Assembly (NCBI RefSeq): GCF_026745355.1
Contig: NC_079209.1
Coordinates: 29,747,347-29,811,346 of the forward strand
Reading direction: 5' to 3'
DNA length: 64,000 nucleotides
Source of the DNA: Beta vulgaris subsp. vulgaris
Taxonomy: Eukaryota > Streptophyta > Magnoliopsida > Caryophyllales > Amaranthaceae
Positions 22,797 to 34,339 of this stretch are shown here, piece by piece; position 1 is the stretch's first letter, and every line of letters starts with the position of its first letter. A program made the translations under genes and the position numbers. The notes below the pieces were generated by a model. It was not told the origin of the DNA and made no database searches. It worked only from the letters and a program-made list of their open reading frames with translations.

Positions 22797-23888
22797 TGAT
22801 GCAGGAGCATCTAGCTTAAACAACAAGGTCTTCTTCTACATGATCAAAAGGAGAACTGGTGAAAGAGGTTCAATTTCTAAGCCTAACTAGCTCGGTTTAT
22901 TCTAAAACCTTACTTAAGCACCTTGATTAGGCTAATCCTTTGTTAATCTCTACTTAACAAGATTAACTAATACTAATGACACTTTAATCATCATTATGTA
23001 TTGGTAATCAAGTTTAGTAAGTGATTAGTAGCCTAATTACATATTTAAGTTATGTTAATCATGCTTTAAGAGCTAAGCTAGTTAGTTTCCTCTAATCCGG
23101 TTGTATAAGCTAGTATTAGGAGTTGTTTTGCTGCATTTTTGGTGCCACCTCAAGCTGAATTGAAGACTTAGGGAAGAGGAGAAGCCCATATGAAGTTCAC
23201 ATGGCAAGGAGAGCTCCATCCAATGAGAAGAGAAGGCTTCAAGGCAAGGTATGTTGCTGCCAGCCTTCCCAGCGTCCCATCAGGCTTCTCTTTGAAGCTT
23301 TTGGGCAGCAATGATTTGTGCTGCAAATTGTATAAGCTTTTGAGGAGTAATAGTTTAATATGTTTACTTTAGTATTCCATTGGTAGTTCTTCTGTTTTGT
23401 ACTTCCAATAGGGTGACTAAGCTAGTTTGTAGGAAGTGTGCTGGAAAGATTGTAATATTTGTTTCATGTTTTTTATTAGCTTAGTTGGCATAGCTCTAGT
23501 TGTCCAAATCAGCCGAAATTTGGACACAATGTAAAAAAATATGTTAGCTTTGTACTCTTTTTAGAATTAAGACATTTGAATCAAAATTGAAAGAGTTATA
23601 CTCAAAACCATAAGCTGTGTGCTTATTGTTCCTTTCGGTCAGTTTAGACCCTTTACAAATCTTTGCTTAATTCTATCACTTAATCGTTGAATTAGTGATT
23701 GAAACTCAAAGTGGATGCAAGTTAGAAGCTTATTGTTATAACTTGATCTTAGATTGGTGGTATTTGGATTGTGAAAGTTGGTGGTTGTTCAATCTAATTG
23801 AACCGGTTTGTAACAAACGTTTATGTTCTCTTTCTTTGTTCTTGTTTCTTTCTTTGAATGCTCTTGAATACTTAATCAATATGTATCA
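22797..23888 (+). repeat. 3' LTR of outer gypsy element
   Basis: It is 1092 bp, homologous to 1677-2767 throughout, and ends ATGTATCA followed by the CAAAA duplication. Both LTRs start with the same TGATGCAGGAGC. Confidence 0.95.
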
Positions 23889-24716
23889 CAAAACCTCCAT
23901 AAAATCAAAAAAATAAATATATATTACACACACGACAAATAGAAATCATATTCCACAACTCAAAATAAAATCAAAATTTTCGAAACATAATTAACTTAAT
24001 AAATATATTTAGCTTTTAAATAAACGTTCGTAAAAACAGGGTTATTACATAATCTTTAATCAAAACTTAAGGAAGAATAAAAGCAATCAAACAAACACAA
24101 GAAAGAAGAACAAGGAAGAGGCACCATCCTGAAGACAGCAACGACAACATCAAACCAGTGGTCGGCGGCTGTGGTGTTGTGAAGTTGGGAGATTTCTTGT
24201 TGAGGAAGAAAGTGTTTCTTGAAAGTGAAGAAAAGAAGAGAAAGAGGAAAAACGTGAAGGATAGGAAAAGAAAGGTGGTCGGTCTTTGAGTGAGAGAGGT
24301 AGGAGAGAGAACATTTGTCTGGGTAAAATATTTGGGTTTAAAGGTATTTATAGGTATGTTTTTCTTTTGGGCTTACGAAAAGGCATTTGGGTTTTAAATA
24401 GAGTTGAATGGTGAATAAGATTGATGAATAAAACTCCTAACATCACTAGAAGTCCCTTTCTCTAGTCCAATTAGTATTTGGAATTCTCAAGCCCATTCAA
24501 ATTCCTTTTTCAAATCCAAATAGTATTTTAAATATTTTTCAAAGCATGCCTTAACAAAATATTTTAACTTCCTTAAGTCCTTAAAACAATTCATTTGACT
24601 TTTAAAATAGTTAACCTTTTTAAAAAATAAATTATTTGAAACTAAATTATATTTAAATATAAATATATATATACTAATATATATTTATAAAATCCATAAA
24701 TTTACGGGGGATTACA
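23889..24716 (-). repeat. Probable LTR remnant of a minus-strand gypsy element
   Basis: Position 24716 closes with GGGGGATTACA on the plus strand, that is, a TGTAATCCCCC start on the minus strand. It lies next to a purine-rich tract in the adjoining coding remnant, the normal arrangement of a 3' LTR. A minus-strand TATA-like box lies at 24345-24352. A second TGTAATAACCC-type end near 24048 suggests further nesting. The far boundary is obscured by the outer gypsy insertion. Confidence 0.5.
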
Positions 24717-25581
24717 GTCTACCCCCTCTTAAAAGAATTTCGTCCCGAAACTTAACACAAAAACTCTCATATTTCGAAAAATTTGATCTAGATTTTCATT
24801 TGAGAAATAATTGCGTTACTCTTAGCTTGAACACATTTTTTTATGCGGAGACTCTATTTATTTTGCACCAACATGTGCAAATCGCCAGAATAAGCATAAA
24901 AATCTCATAAATATAGATAAAAAGCACGAAATTCTATCGCATTCTACCCCCCTTAAAGAAAGTGAGTTACGCCCTCGTAACTCACCTCAAGGAACAAGTC
25001 TTGATATTTCTTCTTCATTTTATCTTCGACTTCTCACATTGCCTCTTCAGACTTGTGGTTAGACCAAAGTACTTTCACGATATGGACATCCTTATTGCGT
25101 GTACTACGCACTTACTGTCAAGAATCTTCACATACCTTTTCTCATATGTGAGGCTACTATCGATCTGGATCTGCTCAGGCTCCAGAACATGACGCTCATC
25201 AGAACGCTTGAGTTGGGAAATGTGGAACACATCATGCATCTTCTCAAACTCCATTAGCAATGCCAACGTATAGGCTACTTTCTCAATTCTCTCCAAAATC
25301 TCCATTAGCAAGTCGACATAACACTTTTGCCTATCTTGAGCAGCTTGAATTCTAACCTGAATCAGTTTGATAATTTTGACGGTTTCCACAATAAACTCTG
25401 TCCCCAAGACTATATTCTCACTAAAGTCTTTCCAATAAATGAGACTTCTACACTTCCTTCTATATAGTGCCTCAAAATATGCCATCTTAATGCTCGCATG
25501 ATAGCTATTGTTATAAGAAAATTCGACCAGGTCTAATTGGTCCTCCCAACTTCTATGAAAATATTGATTTTTCACTTGCAT
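24717..25581 (-). pseudogene. 3' end of a chromovirus integrase (Tekay/Del-like)
   Basis: On the minus strand, 25581-25075 encodes an integrase tail: FSYNNSYHASIKMAYFEALY, then HDVFHISQLKRS, VLEPEQIQIDSSLTYE and VKILDSK. The shifted continuation includes VKVLWSNH and a DKMKKKYQDLF-like end. These blocks are typical of Tekay/Del chromoviruses, whose chromodomain lies in this tail. Stops, and the absence of any upstream RT, show that only the 3' part survives. A purine tract near 24720-24735 leads into the LTR remnant at 23889-24716. Confidence 0.75.
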
Positions 25582-26179
25582 TAGGCGAGTTTCATTTTTT
25601 TAAAACAAAAAGGACTCCTAGAATGACCAAGATTATAAGCAAATGCAGACGAAAAGAACACCAAATCGACCACTACGACAACTAAATCGACAAAACCAAG
25701 AGATGCACAAGATGCGTGCCATGCAGCATTGCTACGCACGGTGCATCGAGGCGCAACTTAATGCGTTTGGCGTACTGCTCCACGACATGCTTATTGGGAT
25801 TCAGGCTAGGTTTTTGCTACTTTTGATGATCTTCTCTTTTTTAGACGCGATCTAAGGTGCTATACACAATAATATTTTAACAAGTTAATAAAACGCAAAA
25901 TTGCAATCACAAACCAATGTCATAAAACATGGATGCAGAAGTTCTCAACCTAAAGTCTAGTTATACACTTGAAACTATGGCCGGGTTTAGGTTAAGGCTG
26001 AAAAGGGTTCATGACTAAGAGATTGATCCCGCGCTACGTACCTTTGCTTAAAAAGATGGCCACGTGTAAGACGCGCTACACTTCTGATGTCTGGAACAAG
26101 AGAACAATACCATGATTGGTAGGTTTGCCTATGACTAAGATCCAACATTATCCCTCAGTAGGCCTTCCCGGAGGTGGTC
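25582..26179. other. Unassigned stretch
   Basis: No domain, TIR or tandem repeat was recognised. It may be decayed element sequence. Confidence 0.35.
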
Positions 26180-26182
26180 TTA

Positions 26183-26902
26183 GAGCAATGCCAATGGTGA
26201 TGGGTTTGATCACCAAAAGCTGAAATTTTGAATTGAACAAAAAAAACTTGGATCCCATTGGTGACATAAAAGTGTTCACCAAATGACAAAATATGTCATT
26301 GTTCATCATGTGAACAAACTCATCACCATGCATTGAAGAAAAGGGAGAAGAATGACACACAGCCAGCCAGTGGCACGCTGCCACGTTGCTGTTGTGGTGT
26401 GTTTTTGGGAAATTTTGTGGAAATTTCCACGGAATTTCCCAGAAAATCCCTATTTCAAAAAAAAATATACCAAAATTCATTTTTTTCCCTCTATGAAATG
26501 ATACCCATATTGATATATTTCAGAACAAAAAAAACACTTCTTTAATCTTTCTCTCTCTAAAAATATTTATACATCATTTTTCTCTATAATTTTTTACCTT
26601 CTCCTCCTCACCTAAAAAGAAGAAAAAAAAACTATTTTTTGGTAATTAATTATTATAGTTTTAAGTAATCATAAGATGATTCATTTTTATTTTTAATATG
26701 TAAATTATATTATTAATTGAAGTAGGAAAGAGAAATAGGAGAGAGAAAGTTAAGGTGGGATAGTGAAAAGTAAGATAAAGTGGAGTTTGATGGTTTTTTT
26801 GTTCATGAGTGGAGTGGAGGTGATACATTTGTTCATAAAATGAACAAAACATGAGTAAGTAGGGAAATCTGGTGATCAAACCCATCACCATTGGCATTGC
26901 TC
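26183..26902. mobile_element. Tourist-like (PIF/Harbinger) MITE
   Basis: A 720-bp non-coding element with near-perfect terminal inverted repeats. The left end GAGCAATGCCAATGGTGATG is mirrored by CATCACCATTGGCATTGCTC at the right end. It is flanked by TTA at 26180-26182 and 26903-26905. The TTA duplication is the PIF/Harbinger hallmark, and the GAGCA-type TIR is common in plant MITEs. An extra internal inverted pair (gttcat/atgaac words) is present. No transposase, so non-autonomous. Confidence 0.85.
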
Positions 26903-27089
26903 TTAGGCATAGAACATGCGCTAATGCGGCACGGAAGATTGTTCTTATGGTGTCTTGAACAATAGCCATGAATATGCAAAATAGTATGTTATTCTAAGGC
27001 ATAAATAGAGAATGAATCGTATTTTTCAAGTTTCACCCACTCAGTTTAAAAAATAATAATTTTTTGAAATCTTCCCTAGTGGAGTCGCC

Positions 27090-28190
27090 AAATTGTAGGC
27101 ATGCTTTTATTCTCTAACGCTGGATGAGCACATATTTAACTACATCATTGTAAAGGTTTTAATGAAATAAGTTTTAAAACAGAGAGAAGTTGTCAACAAA
27201 TCTTTAAAGGAAGACTTATAAACCTAATTGGATATTGAAAAATCAAAGGGACAACTTAGGGACGTATCCAATGTAGGTTTCCCGGTCATGACTCTATTAA
27301 TTGTCAATGAACCATAGATTGAGTTCGGGGTGAGGGTACGAAAACGGTTAGGAACTACGTTCGTCCATTGATGGCCTCTACTATCTATTGATTCATGTCG
27401 AGTTTTATGCGAAAGAATAACCAAAGAATATTTTGAAGCGCCCTAAAAATATTAGTCTAAGTTGGTCGATTAAACACATCAAAAAGACTATTTTTAATGA
27501 CAAGTTATTAAGCAATCAAAATTACAGGGTTCCCAACATTGTTCAAATTAACTAATTAATATTATAACAATTTCTTAGGTATTTATTAGCAATAATAGTC
27601 ATGGGGGTAATGAAAACATGAGCTGGACAATCATGAAAATATATAAGAAACAAAAAAAGAAGAGTAAATATTAGAATATGCAAAAGAACGAATTTTTATA
27701 AAAGATCTACATGATGAAAGAAATTGTTAGTAACTTGAATAAAATATATAAGAAAGAATGTAGAACCCTTAGGAATATACCGGCGTGATTTGGGTCTAAG
27801 GGAATAATTAACAACCTCCGGGAGGAGTAATCATGAGGCATGAAGATCGATAATATGTGTGTATGTGTTTGAAAGTATGTGTTTGTATGTTTGTAAAAAT
27901 ATGAGAGAGTATCGAAATATGAGAGTTCGCAAGTATTCGAGTTTTGAGAGTATGTGAAAGTGCATGTTTAGATCTGGGAAATTGACGCATATATATACTA
28001 AATTATGTATTAAAAAAGATCAAAAAGCATATTGTGCGTCGCGCAAAGAGTGCACTAGGCACACCTCTCTGTGCGAGGCACAGAGACATGTGTTAGGCGC
28101 AGATTGGTGAGCCTGACGCGACACGACCAATGCGTTGTGCACACGTGGCGTGTCAGACACATTGCCTGCGTCAGACATGGTTTGACAACC
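27090..28190. repeat. Left arm of a large inverted repeat
   Basis: This arm is the reverse complement of 38971-39895 plus 33990-34111. Landmarks: gaaccatagattgagttc (about 27309) pairs with its complement near 39717, and agtctaagttggtcgatt (about 27459) with that near 39582. The ttgcgcgac/gcaaagagtgc block near 28035 pairs with 38990. The region around 28110-28160 pairs with 34023-34075, so the arm runs continuously through material that is split on the right side. Divergence is moderate. The long arms with little between them suggest a foldback or long-TIR (MULE-like) transposon. Confidence 0.75.
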
Positions 28191-28984
28191 TTTTCTTCAA
28201 CATGTTTTTGTACGATTTCCTGTGATCCTTTAAATCTGAAAATAAACTTTTGTGAGATAAAATCTGATGTCAATTTTAAATTATCTTGAAAAATATTTAT
28301 TTAATTATGAAATATTCATTAAAATGGCAAATAAAACAAATAATAATCATGAATAACTAATTTGATTTTTTCAATGGGTTGGGCTTAAAATATTTTTATG
28401 GGCTCAAAGTACAATTAATTAAGATTTAAATTAAGACTTCATATCATCATTACAAATAAACTTTTACACTTTATAATAGTTTTGGGCCTGCTCTTCGAAC
28501 TGCTCTCCCCTTGGTTCCGACCAATTAAAACCGTAGAATGTTTCATCATTGGGTCCTTAAATGGGGACACAAGATTATGTGTCTACAGTAATAATAATAG
28601 TGGTAGTAGTATTAAGAAAATTAAAAAAAACTATAATACTAGTAGTCGCTACTACTACTATCAGTACTATTGCTGGTACCACTGCTACTAATTTCAGAGT
28701 AATTAAATAGGTTAGGTGAGCAATTTATTGAAAATACATGAGACGGGCAATTTAGTATTCTCATAAAATTTTGTTGCCTCTTAAAGCATAACAAATATTA
28801 GAAAGAACACACTTAAAAAAACAATGAACCAAGTATTTTAGCTCACTTAAAAAAATGACATTAGTGCTTGTTTGGTTGCAATGGGAATTAAATTCCAGAA
28901 ATTTACAATTTGTGAGAAATTAATTTCCTTGTGAAATTCCTAAGAATTAGTCTAAATTGTTTGATAGTCATAATTTTTCGAAAT
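28191..28984. other. Interior of the inverted-repeat element, left part
   Basis: AT-rich and non-coding. It includes a trinucleotide-like patch of agt/act repeats at 28585-28690. From 28863 there is a GTGCTTGTTTGGTTG-type stretch resembling ends of hAT/Tourist-like MITEs. The LINE follows directly. Confidence 0.35.
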
Positions 28985-29004
28985 AGGTTTTCTCTCAATG
29001 GGTA

Positions 29005-30443
29005 GTGTACGCTAGCTTAAGGGTTAAGCTAACTACTCAATCACCACCAATGGGCCGCCGGAAAAAACCACAAACACCGCAACAGTCAGTAGAACAAGGG
29101 AAGAGTAATAAAGGGGCTGCAAATCAAAGCAACCAGGGGAAATCTAATGGAACAATAACTAGGGTTTCTGGACAATCACTAGCTGCAAAATCGATGGAAG
29201 AAACAATCGAAGCAATGAAGAATGTGTTTCAGGCACATAGAGAGACTTCATTTGTTACCCCTCCAGGTACAAATGTAAGTAAGGAGAAGCATGTTGCTGA
29301 CAGACAAGAGGTGAATCCTAGCTTAGACAAACAAGGGAAGTATGATGAAGGAGGAGTAGTGAGAAACTTGGAGCTTACTGGGCCAGTCAAATGGTCTACT
29401 GTGGCTGCTAATAAATCCCTTACAGCTAAAGGCACCTCACTGAAGTTCGTTCCTCCTATGGTGAAAGAAGGAAAAAGGTATGCTCAACTTGACAAAACTG
29501 AAGTGGATTCTTTGACTGAGGTTTGGGCTAATGTTGTAATACTCTATGTTGTTGGCCAAACACCTTCTATTGGGGCTGTTACTAGATTTATAGAGCAAGC
29601 ATGGAATAATGTAGCCAAACCTATTGTGTTTAATTTCTTCATGAAAAGGGTTATTCTCTGGTCAAATTTGCTTGTTTAGATGATAGGAATGAGATCCTTT
29701 ATTCTGGCCCTCATATGCTTAATAGTAGGCCTATGATTATCAAGGCTTGGTCCCCTAGTTTTGATTTTCAAGCTGAAGTGCTTAGAGTGATTCCCTTGTG
29801 GGTAAGACTATATAACTTACCTTTGAATTGCTGGGGACCTGAGTCATTAAGTAGGACATGTAGTATGCTTGGAGTTCCCTTATTTGCTGATGAATGTACC
29901 TCTAAACAACAGAGAGTGACATTTACAAGGTTACAGGTTGAAGTTGATGTAACTAAGGAGCTGCCTAAAACTATTAATATTAAAGATATTAATGGTACTA
30001 TAACTGCACATAAGGTTCATTTTGAGTGGGCTCCACCTTATTGTGCTAAATGTCATGCTATAGGGCATACCTATGCTAAAAAGGCCCCAATAAGGGCAAA
30101 AGAGCAAGAAATGAAGCAGAAATGGGTCCCTAAGGTAGTTAATCAAGGGGAATTACCAACTCACAAGCCAGCTGAGCCAGCACAACCAGCCACAGTTGAG
30201 ATTGAGCCCATACAGGAGGAAGAAGCTATTAGTGGGAAAGATGAGGCTATGCCTAACACTGTTACAGAAGAAATTCAACAAGAGAAAGCTCCACCTCCAT
30301 TGTGGAACATTGTGACTAGAGGACAGAGGGGTAAAGATGTTGAAGTAGCAGGGCCTGGAATTATAACTCATTTGGTGGATGAAGCAGGAACAAGCACATT
30401 CACCATATCCCCTGTGTACTTGGAATATCAGGGGTTTAAATAA
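29005..30443 (+). pseudogene. LINE ORF1 (RNA-binding protein), one frameshift
   Basis: The first piece starts at 29005 (an internal ATG in MGRRKKPQ fits better as the real start) and reads to 29679. The second piece, 29715-30443, is in another frame, so there is a 1-nt lesion near 29645-29700. The middle (TEVWANVVILYVVGQTPS, then SPSFDFQAEVLRVIPLWVRL) is the DUF4283-like domain of plant L1 ORF1. It ends in a damaged CCHC knuckle near 30035-30090 (C-AK-C-HAIG-H, final Cys missing) and a Pro/Glu-rich tail. The product would coat element RNA. Confidence 0.82.
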
Positions 30444-33400
30444 TCCCTGTAAAGTTGTAGAAGTAAAGAAGTTTATTGCTTATAATAACTTACATATTTT
30501 TTCTTTACTAGAAACAAGAGTAAAAAAACATAACAGTATGAAAGTTAGAAAGAAGTTTGGGAATAAGTTGATTTGGGATGATAATTATGATCAATCTGAC
30601 AGGGGTAGGATTTGGCTTGCTTGGGACCCTGCAAAACTGGGGGTCATTATATATAGCAAATCATCTCAATTTCTTCATGGGCTGATGGTGGACAAAAGTA
30701 GTGGTATGTAGAATTGGTTCACTATTGTGTATGGGTTGCATATTGTGGAGACTAGAAAGCCATTATGGCAGGACCTGTTGGCTATTAATGGTACAATGAC
30801 TGATCCATGGTGTGTAATGGGTGATTTCAATGTTGTTGCTTCAGTGGAAGATAGACTCAATGGAGCTAATGTCACTACTTCATAAACACAAGACCTTGTT
30901 CACTTGTTGAACCACTCTGATTTAGGAGAATGCAGATCAGTGGGTCACTTCTACACCTGGTCTAATAAAAGCCTTGGAGAGGCTAGGACATGTAGTAAGA
31001 TTGACAGGTGCCTTGTTAATGCCCTCTTGTTGTCTCAACATACAAATGTTGTGGTCTTGTGCTTAAATATGCTATTGTGGGTCAGAATCGTGCTTAAATA
31101 TGCTATTGTGGGTCAGAATCAAGGCATGCCTTTTAAATTCTTCAATTATATGGCTGAACATGTGGATTTTATCCCTATTCTAGAGAATAACTGGGGCAGT
31201 TATAGTGGTGATAAGATGATGTAGAGTATATGGGGGAGGCTTAAGGAAGTTAAAACTCACATTAAGAGATTGCATAAAAGGGATTTTGCTCACTTAACTA
31301 GCCAAATTGAACAAGCTAGACAAGAGCTTAATGATACCCAAAATGCTTTAAAACTACAGCCAACTGATGATCAGCTTACCTCTTTAGAGCAAACTCACTA
31401 TATTGCTCTCCAGAAGCTCTTATCTATTGAAGAGTCTGCAATCAGACAGAAATCTAGAATAAATTGGCTGCCGCAAGGAGTTGCTAATACTCAGGTACTT
31501 TTTCAAGCTATGAAGGAAAGACACAACCAAAATAGCATTGACATTCTTTATGACTCTCAGGGAAGACAACTGGTTAAATCATGTGACATTCAGGAAGAAG
31601 TTATTGGGTTTCATCAGCAACTCCTTGGCTCTTCCAATCATTCTTTATCCCATATTGATGTTAATCTGGTGAGAAGTGGAATGCAGGTCTGCCAAAATGC
31701 TGCAAGGGAGTTAATCAGAGATGTTACTCCCAAGGAGATTGATGATGCTCTGAGCTCAATTGATGATAACAAAACCCCTGGCATTGATGGCTTCAATAGC
31801 TTTTTCTTCAAAAAAGCTTGGCATATTATTAAGCATGATATTTACAAGGCTATTACTCACTTCTTTGATACTGGGGAGCTCTATTCTGCTATCAATTGCA
31901 CTCTTGTAACTTTGGTTCCCAAAGTTCACAATCCCACATATGTGAAGGACTTCAGGCCTATTGCCTATTGCTCAGTTCTTTACAAGATTATTGCTAAGAT
32001 TCTCACAAGAAGAATGCAAAATATGATTAATGAGGTGATTGATCTTGCTCAAGCTGGGTTCATGCCAGGGAGAAATATTTCTGACAACATTCTATTGGCA
32101 ACTGAGCTTATAAAGGGTATAAAACAAAACACATTTCTCCTAGATGTATGATGAAAGTTGACCTCAAGAAGGCATATGATTCTATTGAGTGGCCTTTTCT
32201 CCAAATGATGATGAATGAACTGGGTTTCCCATCTAGATTCATCAAGTGGGTTATGGCTTGTGTTTCTTCTATGTCCTTCTCTATTTTGATCAATGGGGTT
32301 TTTTGTAAGCCTTTTAAGGCCAAGAAGGGCTTGAGACACGGGGATCCAATGTCCCCCTTTCTATTTTCAATAGGCATGGAGTACCTATCTAGATGTCTGG
32401 GTAGCCTTAAACAAATTCCAAACTTCAACTTCCACCCTAGATGTGAGAGACTCTACATAACTCATCTGATGTTTGCAGATGATCTATTGATGTTTGCTAG
32501 AGCAGATTCTAGTTCTTTGCAGCTCATGTTTGATGCTTTCACCACATTCTCTCATGCTTCTGGATTGGTGGCTAACCTTGATAAGAGCAACCTGTACACA
32601 GCAGGGATTACAGAAGAAGAAAGGAGTGATTTGTAGCTTATTGTTCAGATGCCTATGGGGTCTTTCCCATTTAAGTATCTTGGTGTCCCCCTCACTACCA
32701 GGAAACTCTATTACCAGGAATGCAAGCCTCTTATTGAAAATACTGTTGCTAGAGTCAGATCTTGGGCAGTCAAAAACATCTCATATGCTACTAGGCTGCA
32801 ACTTGTAAGCTCTGTATTACAAGGTTTCCAACTTTATTGGTGCCAAATTTTTGTATTGCGTAAGAAAGTCCTGAAAGAGATTCAGAGTGTTTGCAGAAAT
32901 TACTTGTGGAGGGGTCAGAGTGAAGGCAGGAAAGTTTCTGTTGCTTGGGAAAAACTTTGTATGAAGAAATCTTGTGGAGGCTGGAATCTAAAAGACCTTG
33001 TAACTTGGAACAAAGCAGCAGTGGCTAAGCATCTATGGGCTATTACTTAGAAACAAGATAGGCTATGGATCAAGTGGATCCATGGCTACTATATAAAGCA
33101 GAGTAATCTTCTTACTATGCCCATTCTTGTTAGGCTCTCTTGGGCTTTGAAGAAAATTTGGGCTAGTAGAGTCATTTTTATGGAACACCACACTCAGCAA
33201 TTCCTAACTGTTGAGCACTTCTCCATCAAAAAGCTGTATCAGACTATGAGAGGTGAGCACCCTATAGTTCAGTGGAAAAGAGTTATCTGTGATAATAGGG
33301 CTAGTCCTAAGGCTCTATTTATAATTTGGCTGATGCTTCATGGTAGATTGACAACTGAGAGTAGACTTTGTGAATGGGGGGTGCTGGATGACAGCACTTG

Positions 33401-33659
33401 TGTTATGTGTTCAAATGCTAGTGAAACTAGTTCTCATTTATTCTTTGAATGTCCGGCCTCCAATCAATTATGGCAAATGTGTCTCAACCAAATTGATATG
33501 GCTAATCATCCCAGATTAATAGACGGTGATGTTCAAGCCCTTGCTGCTGTTGCTCATAGAAAGAAGCCTCACAACCAACTGTTGCCGATGCTCTATGCAG
33601 AACAGTTTATCACATATGGCAGCAATAAAACCAAGTTGTTTTTTGGGGGGATTGTTTAG
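30379..33659 (+). pseudogene. LINE ORF2: endonuclease, reverse transcriptase, zf-RVT
   Basis: The frame opens at about 30379 and overlaps the ORF1 end. Endonuclease motifs: CTWNIRGLNNP, LLETRVKKHN, CVMGDFNVVASVEDR. RT motifs: TPGIDGFNSFFFKKAW, FRPIAYCSVLYKIIAKIL, AQAGFMPGRNISDNILLA, KVDLKKAYDSIEW, KKGLRHGDPMSPFLF and the catalytic LMFADDLLMFA. The C-terminus has the zf-RVT pattern with SHLFFECPASNQLW. The gene is broken by TAG at 30709, 31222, 32634 and 33048, a TAA near 30883, and a 1-nt shift near 32145. It nicks DNA and copies RNA in active elements. Confidence 0.92.
31059..31120 (+). repeat. 31-bp tandem duplication inside LINE ORF2
   Basis: Two exact adjacent 31-bp copies (31059-31089 and 31090-31120, each starting gtgcttaaatatgc and ending gtcagaatc). 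Since 31 is not a multiple of 3, the duplication shifts frame within the region between endonuclease and RT. Confidence 0.95.
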
Positions 33660-33898
33660 CTCCTAGGCAAAGCTTTAAACAAATTGTGTTTAAGGTTGCT
33701 TGTAGATGCAATGATGTTCTTAGGCAGATTCTTATTGTATGAGTTTACTGTATAGTTGAGGTGTAGGGCTGGATTATGATTGGTCACTCCAAACCCTTCC
33801 TAGAAGGTGGGGGAGTTTCCTCTCTTATTTGTTAAGCCCTTGATGCTTCTTTTGGTTGTACCTCTTTTTTTGGTTATCAATAAGAATTTTGAATTGCC

Positions 33899-33909
33899 AA
33901 AAAAAAAAA
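33899..33909 (+). other. LINE poly(A) tail
   Basis: An 11-base A-run closes the LINE after a 3' region without ORFs. It marks the 3' terminus produced by target-primed reverse transcription. Confidence 0.75.
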
Positions 33910-33989
33910 GTTGTAATTCATAGGAATTTATGTATGAATTGTAAGTGACCAAGGGAAGGGTATGTAAATAAAATCCTACATACCAACCA

Positions 33990-34111
33990 ACTACCCAAAT
34001 TCGAAAAGCGTATCTGATGTAGGCGGTGCGTCTGGCACGCCACGTGCAGTGCATTGGTCGTTTCGTGTCAGGCGCACCAATGCCCGACACGTGTCAATGA
34101 GTGTCACGCAC
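33990..34111. repeat. Right inverted-repeat arm, inner fragment
   Basis: The stretch with ggcacgccacgtgcagtgcat and cgtgtcaggcgcacc is the reverse complement of about 28090-28165. The arm is cut at 34111 by the CACTA element and continues at 38971. Confidence 0.7.
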
Positions 34112-34339
34112 CACTAGTGGAAAAAAGCCCATCTGATGCGGTCAAAATCAGACTTACTAATGCAATTTTGGTCCGCATCAGGTGGGCTCGCAGCAGTTTC
34201 CAAATATTAACTGTTGCAGCCCTCAACTGCAACAGTTAATCATTTACCGCAGCGGTTGACCACCCCAAAAACCATTTTTTTTTTTTTGCATTTTGTCATT
34301 ATTAATCAAAACAAAATCAATAATCATTTTATTAAGCAT

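Larger units (their letters stand above)
1677..23888 (+). mobile_element. Outer Ty3/gypsy LTR retrotransposon (host of two nested insertions)
   Basis: This is a complete but pseudogenised Ty3/gypsy element on the plus strand. Its LTRs (1677-2767 and 22797-23888) begin TGATGCAGG and end ATGTATCA. They are bounded by the same 5-bp duplication, CAAAA, at 1672-1676 and 23889-23893. A primer-binding site for initiator tRNA-Met follows the 5' LTR and a purine run precedes the 3' LTR. The order gag, protease, reverse transcriptase, RNase H, integrase is that of Ty3/gypsy. Removing the Athila (3957-17528) and the solo LTR (17854-19805), each with one TSD copy, leaves about 6.7 kb, a normal length. 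I did not assign a lineage. No chromodomain is evident after the integrase GPY/F-like module. Confidence 0.95.
28985..33909 (+). mobile_element. L1-type LINE (non-LTR retrotransposon), decayed
   Basis: Two ORFs lie in the order expected for plant L1: ORF1 with a DUF4283-type domain and a knuckle, then ORF2 with endonuclease, reverse transcriptase and C-terminal zf-RVT. The element ends in an A-run at 33899-33909. No flanking LTRs are present. The 5' boundary is approximate, and I could not find a convincing target-site duplication. It is inserted in the middle of the inverted-repeat element. Confidence 0.9.

Noticed and set aside
24650..24690. AT dinucleotide run as a functional signal
   Set aside because: A simple TA/AT microsatellite inside an LTR remnant, with no further evidence.
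28860..28984. Target-site duplication for the LINE
   Set aside because: Short aattc-type words occur on both sides, but no clean direct repeat abuts both the 5' start and the poly(A) tail.
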